Source of the DNA: Emiliania huxleyi CCMP1516
Taxonomy: Eukaryota; Haptophyta; Isochrysidales; Noelaerhabdaceae
Direction: 5' to 3'
Length of the DNA stretch: 64,000 bases
Assembly: GCF_000372725.1 (NCBI RefSeq)
Contig: NW_005201058.1
Location: 165,436-229,435 of the forward strand
Shown: one piece after another, positions 62,654 through 64,000 of the stretch
Position numbering within the stretch: position 1 is the stretch's first letter
Layout of the letters: each line of letters opens with the position of its first letter
Translations under genes and position numbers: made by a program
The notes under the pieces: generated by a model
Seen by the model: the letters and a program-made list of their open reading frames with translations, nothing else
Database searches by the model: none
Told to the model about the DNA's origin: nothing

Positions 62654-63977
62654 CGGTTACTGGACCGTCACGTGTTCAACGACGTTGTGTGAACAGTGTT
62701 CAACCACGGCGCTGTTCACAGCGCGCGCGGACGGCCGTTCTGCGAGTCCAGCTCCGCTGGACTTTTGTAAAGCATGCTTGTGGCAAGTTATAGACGCTAG
62801 TATCGACCTCAGAGACCCAAACCCGAATTAATAATTAAGGCTCAAAGTATGGTTGAACAACCGTTGAACAAACAGGTTGAACAACGATATCCGACTAGTG
62901 CGACCGCTAGACGGCGGTCTCCGCCGGCCCCAAGGCTGCCCAGCCCCAGTACCACACCGGCCACGTAGACCGTAGCGCTGGAGTTGGTCAGTGAGGCACT
63001 AGACGGGCTACGGAACCATGCGCGCGCCGGCCGGATAGGCTGCGCGCAGGGGCCGCGCCGCCTCAATTTCGCATCTCCGCTCCGCGGCCGACTGAGGGGC
63101 CAGCTCGCCCGGCGACAAGCCCAGCCATCGCCCAGCGCCCCGTATCGACGGAGGGCACGCAAAAAACCCGCACCTACGACTAGGGTGAGCCCGTGAGGGC
63201 GTCGGTGTCGGCCGCGGGCGGCTGCGAGGAGGGCGCGGGTGGGAGCATGGGAGATGCACCACCGCTCGACAAAGACGCGCCCGACGAAGCCCTGCTTGCG
63301 GAGGATGGTCGATCCTCACCTACTAGCGTCGGGCGTGTGCGAAAAAGAGCGCAAATCGGAGCTCAACTCGCGCGCGGCTGGGAAAGGGGTGTGGCACCCC
63401 TCCGAAGGCGCCTCGCGAGGAGCTGCTGCTGCCTCCAAACGCGCTCGGGCAGCACGTCGGCGCGCCTGCGGGGTTGGGGAGGTGAAACTATGCTTGCTGG
63501 CACGCGCATCCCGCACCACCCCCACGTCCGCGCGCACCATGCCGCCATCCCACCTCACAGCCAAGCGCCATCGCCGTCGGACGCGGCGACGCCGAGCGGT
63601 GGCCTCGCAGACGACGAGCGCGATGAGGCCGCCGCGCCGCCGGGGTGGCCGGCGCGTGCCAGCCGCTGGCCCGTCCAGCGTGGCGGGACCGGCTCGCCCA
63701 TCCTGGCCCGCGCGCTTGCCGACGCGAGAAGATCGCGCGGGAGGGCAAATCTTGGGCAAAATGCCCTGTTTGCCAATTTTTCACGCCGACTTCACGTCGG
63801 AACGAGTCGGATCGACGACTCCCCGCCTGCACCAGCGTGTGCGCCTTGCAATTCTATACAGAATCGACACGTGGTACGTCTTCTCAATCGCTCGTGGAGA
63901 GGAGCTACGGCCATTCCTAAGTAGTGTTCAACGACGTTGAACATTGTTCAACGTCGTTGAACACGGTCCAGTAACCG
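62654..63977. mobile_element. Mutator-like DNA element, 1324 bp, with 9-bp target duplication
   Basis: Left end CGGTTACTGGACCGT at 62654 and its reverse complement ending at 63977. The similarity extends inwards through tgttcaacgacgttg motifs for about 50 bp. The nine bases ctaacctaa flank both sides directly (62645-62653 and 63978-63986). Nine-base duplications with long inverted ends are typical of Mutator-type elements. Subterminal ttgaacaa/ttcaac motifs recur at 62865-62895. It inserted into the tail of the 430-bp repeat. Confidence 0.85.
63193..63924 (+). other. Unresolved ORFs inside the Mutator-like element
   Basis: Two overlapping plus-strand frames (243 and 233 aa) are rich in Arg/Ala/Pro. 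A third frame has EGKSWAKCPVCQFF near 63740, a possible zinc-knuckle. None resembles a full MULE transposase (no D/D/E pattern recognised), so the element is probably non-autonomous or carries a captured fragment. Confidence 0.3.
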
Positions 63978-64000
63978 CTAACCTAACAGCCCCGTGCTCA

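Noticed and set aside
63316..63759. 147-aa minus ORF inside the Mutator-like element as transposase
   Set aside because: No D/D/E pattern or zinc-finger order expected of a MULE transposase.

Overview
The window is nuclear DNA of a eukaryote, most likely a chlorophyll-c alga and, by inference, a haptophyte related to the Emiliania/Prymnesium group. The reasons are: very high GC; spliced genes with short introns, many apparently starting with GC rather than GT; a fucoxanthin-chlorophyll (FCP) light-harvesting gene; eukaryotic tRNA genes; U-box, F-box/RCC1 and ankyrin proteins; and many minisatellites and dispersed repeats. No operons, Shine-Dalgarno sites or CRISPR arrays are seen. All exon maps were made by eye from reading frame, splice dinucleotides and family knowledge, so they are models.

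Layout. 1-1 kb: an Ala/Glu-rich gene that runs off the left edge. 2.4-3.9 kb: HUS1, a DNA-damage checkpoint clamp subunit. 4.7-5.5 kb: a U-box/Sel1 protein. 5.9-8.7 kb: an unknown gene lying directly behind a DUF2828/vWA gene. 8.9-9.2 kb: tRNA-Asp, a tRNA-His-like gene and a tRNA-Ser remnant. 10.2-11.7 kb: the FCP gene. 12.0-12.8 kb: an inverted-repeat element. 13.2-14.1 kb: tRNA-Pro and an AP2/EF-hand gene. 14.6-16.7 kb: a fatty-acyl-CoA synthetase of the FATP type. 17.8-20.0 kb: an ankyrin/U-box protein. 21.6 kb: an (AC)85 tract. 21.9-24.6 kb: a PARP-like/ankyrin gene and an ankyrin gene. 26.3-30.2 kb: a large membrane protein. 30.8-33.1 kb: a PIP kinase. 34.0-37.5 kb: a second membrane protein whose introns are packed with minisatellites. 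38-41 kb: a lower-GC, gene-poor stretch with decayed ORFs. 41.5-44.2 kb: a phosphatase-kinase fusion. 45.1-46.9 kb: an unknown 591-aa protein with an inverted copy of its 3' end beside it. 47.3-48.9 kb: an integrase-core transposase-like gene. 50-51 kb: repeats. 51.5 kb: a small acidic protein. 52.4-54.0 kb: a secreted metallophosphoesterase. 54.4-56.2 kb: an F-box/RCC1 protein. 56.7-57.3 kb: a broken SDR gene. 57.9-59.9 kb: ankyrin paralogues, one with a frameshifted 5' end and one truncated. 59.9-62.3 kb: RPA49, an RNA polymerase I subunit. 62.65-63.98 kb: a Mutator-like element with a perfect 9-bp target duplication.

The genes are mostly unrelated housekeeping or signalling genes and do not form one pathway. 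The most informative pattern is structural. Many introns read as GC-AG, and in several the exon sequence at the donor is repeated at the acceptor or inside the intron. RPA49 (three introns) and the 34-37.5 kb membrane gene show this best. It looks like recent intron gain by tandem duplication of segments containing AGGC, with minisatellites then expanding inside the new introns.
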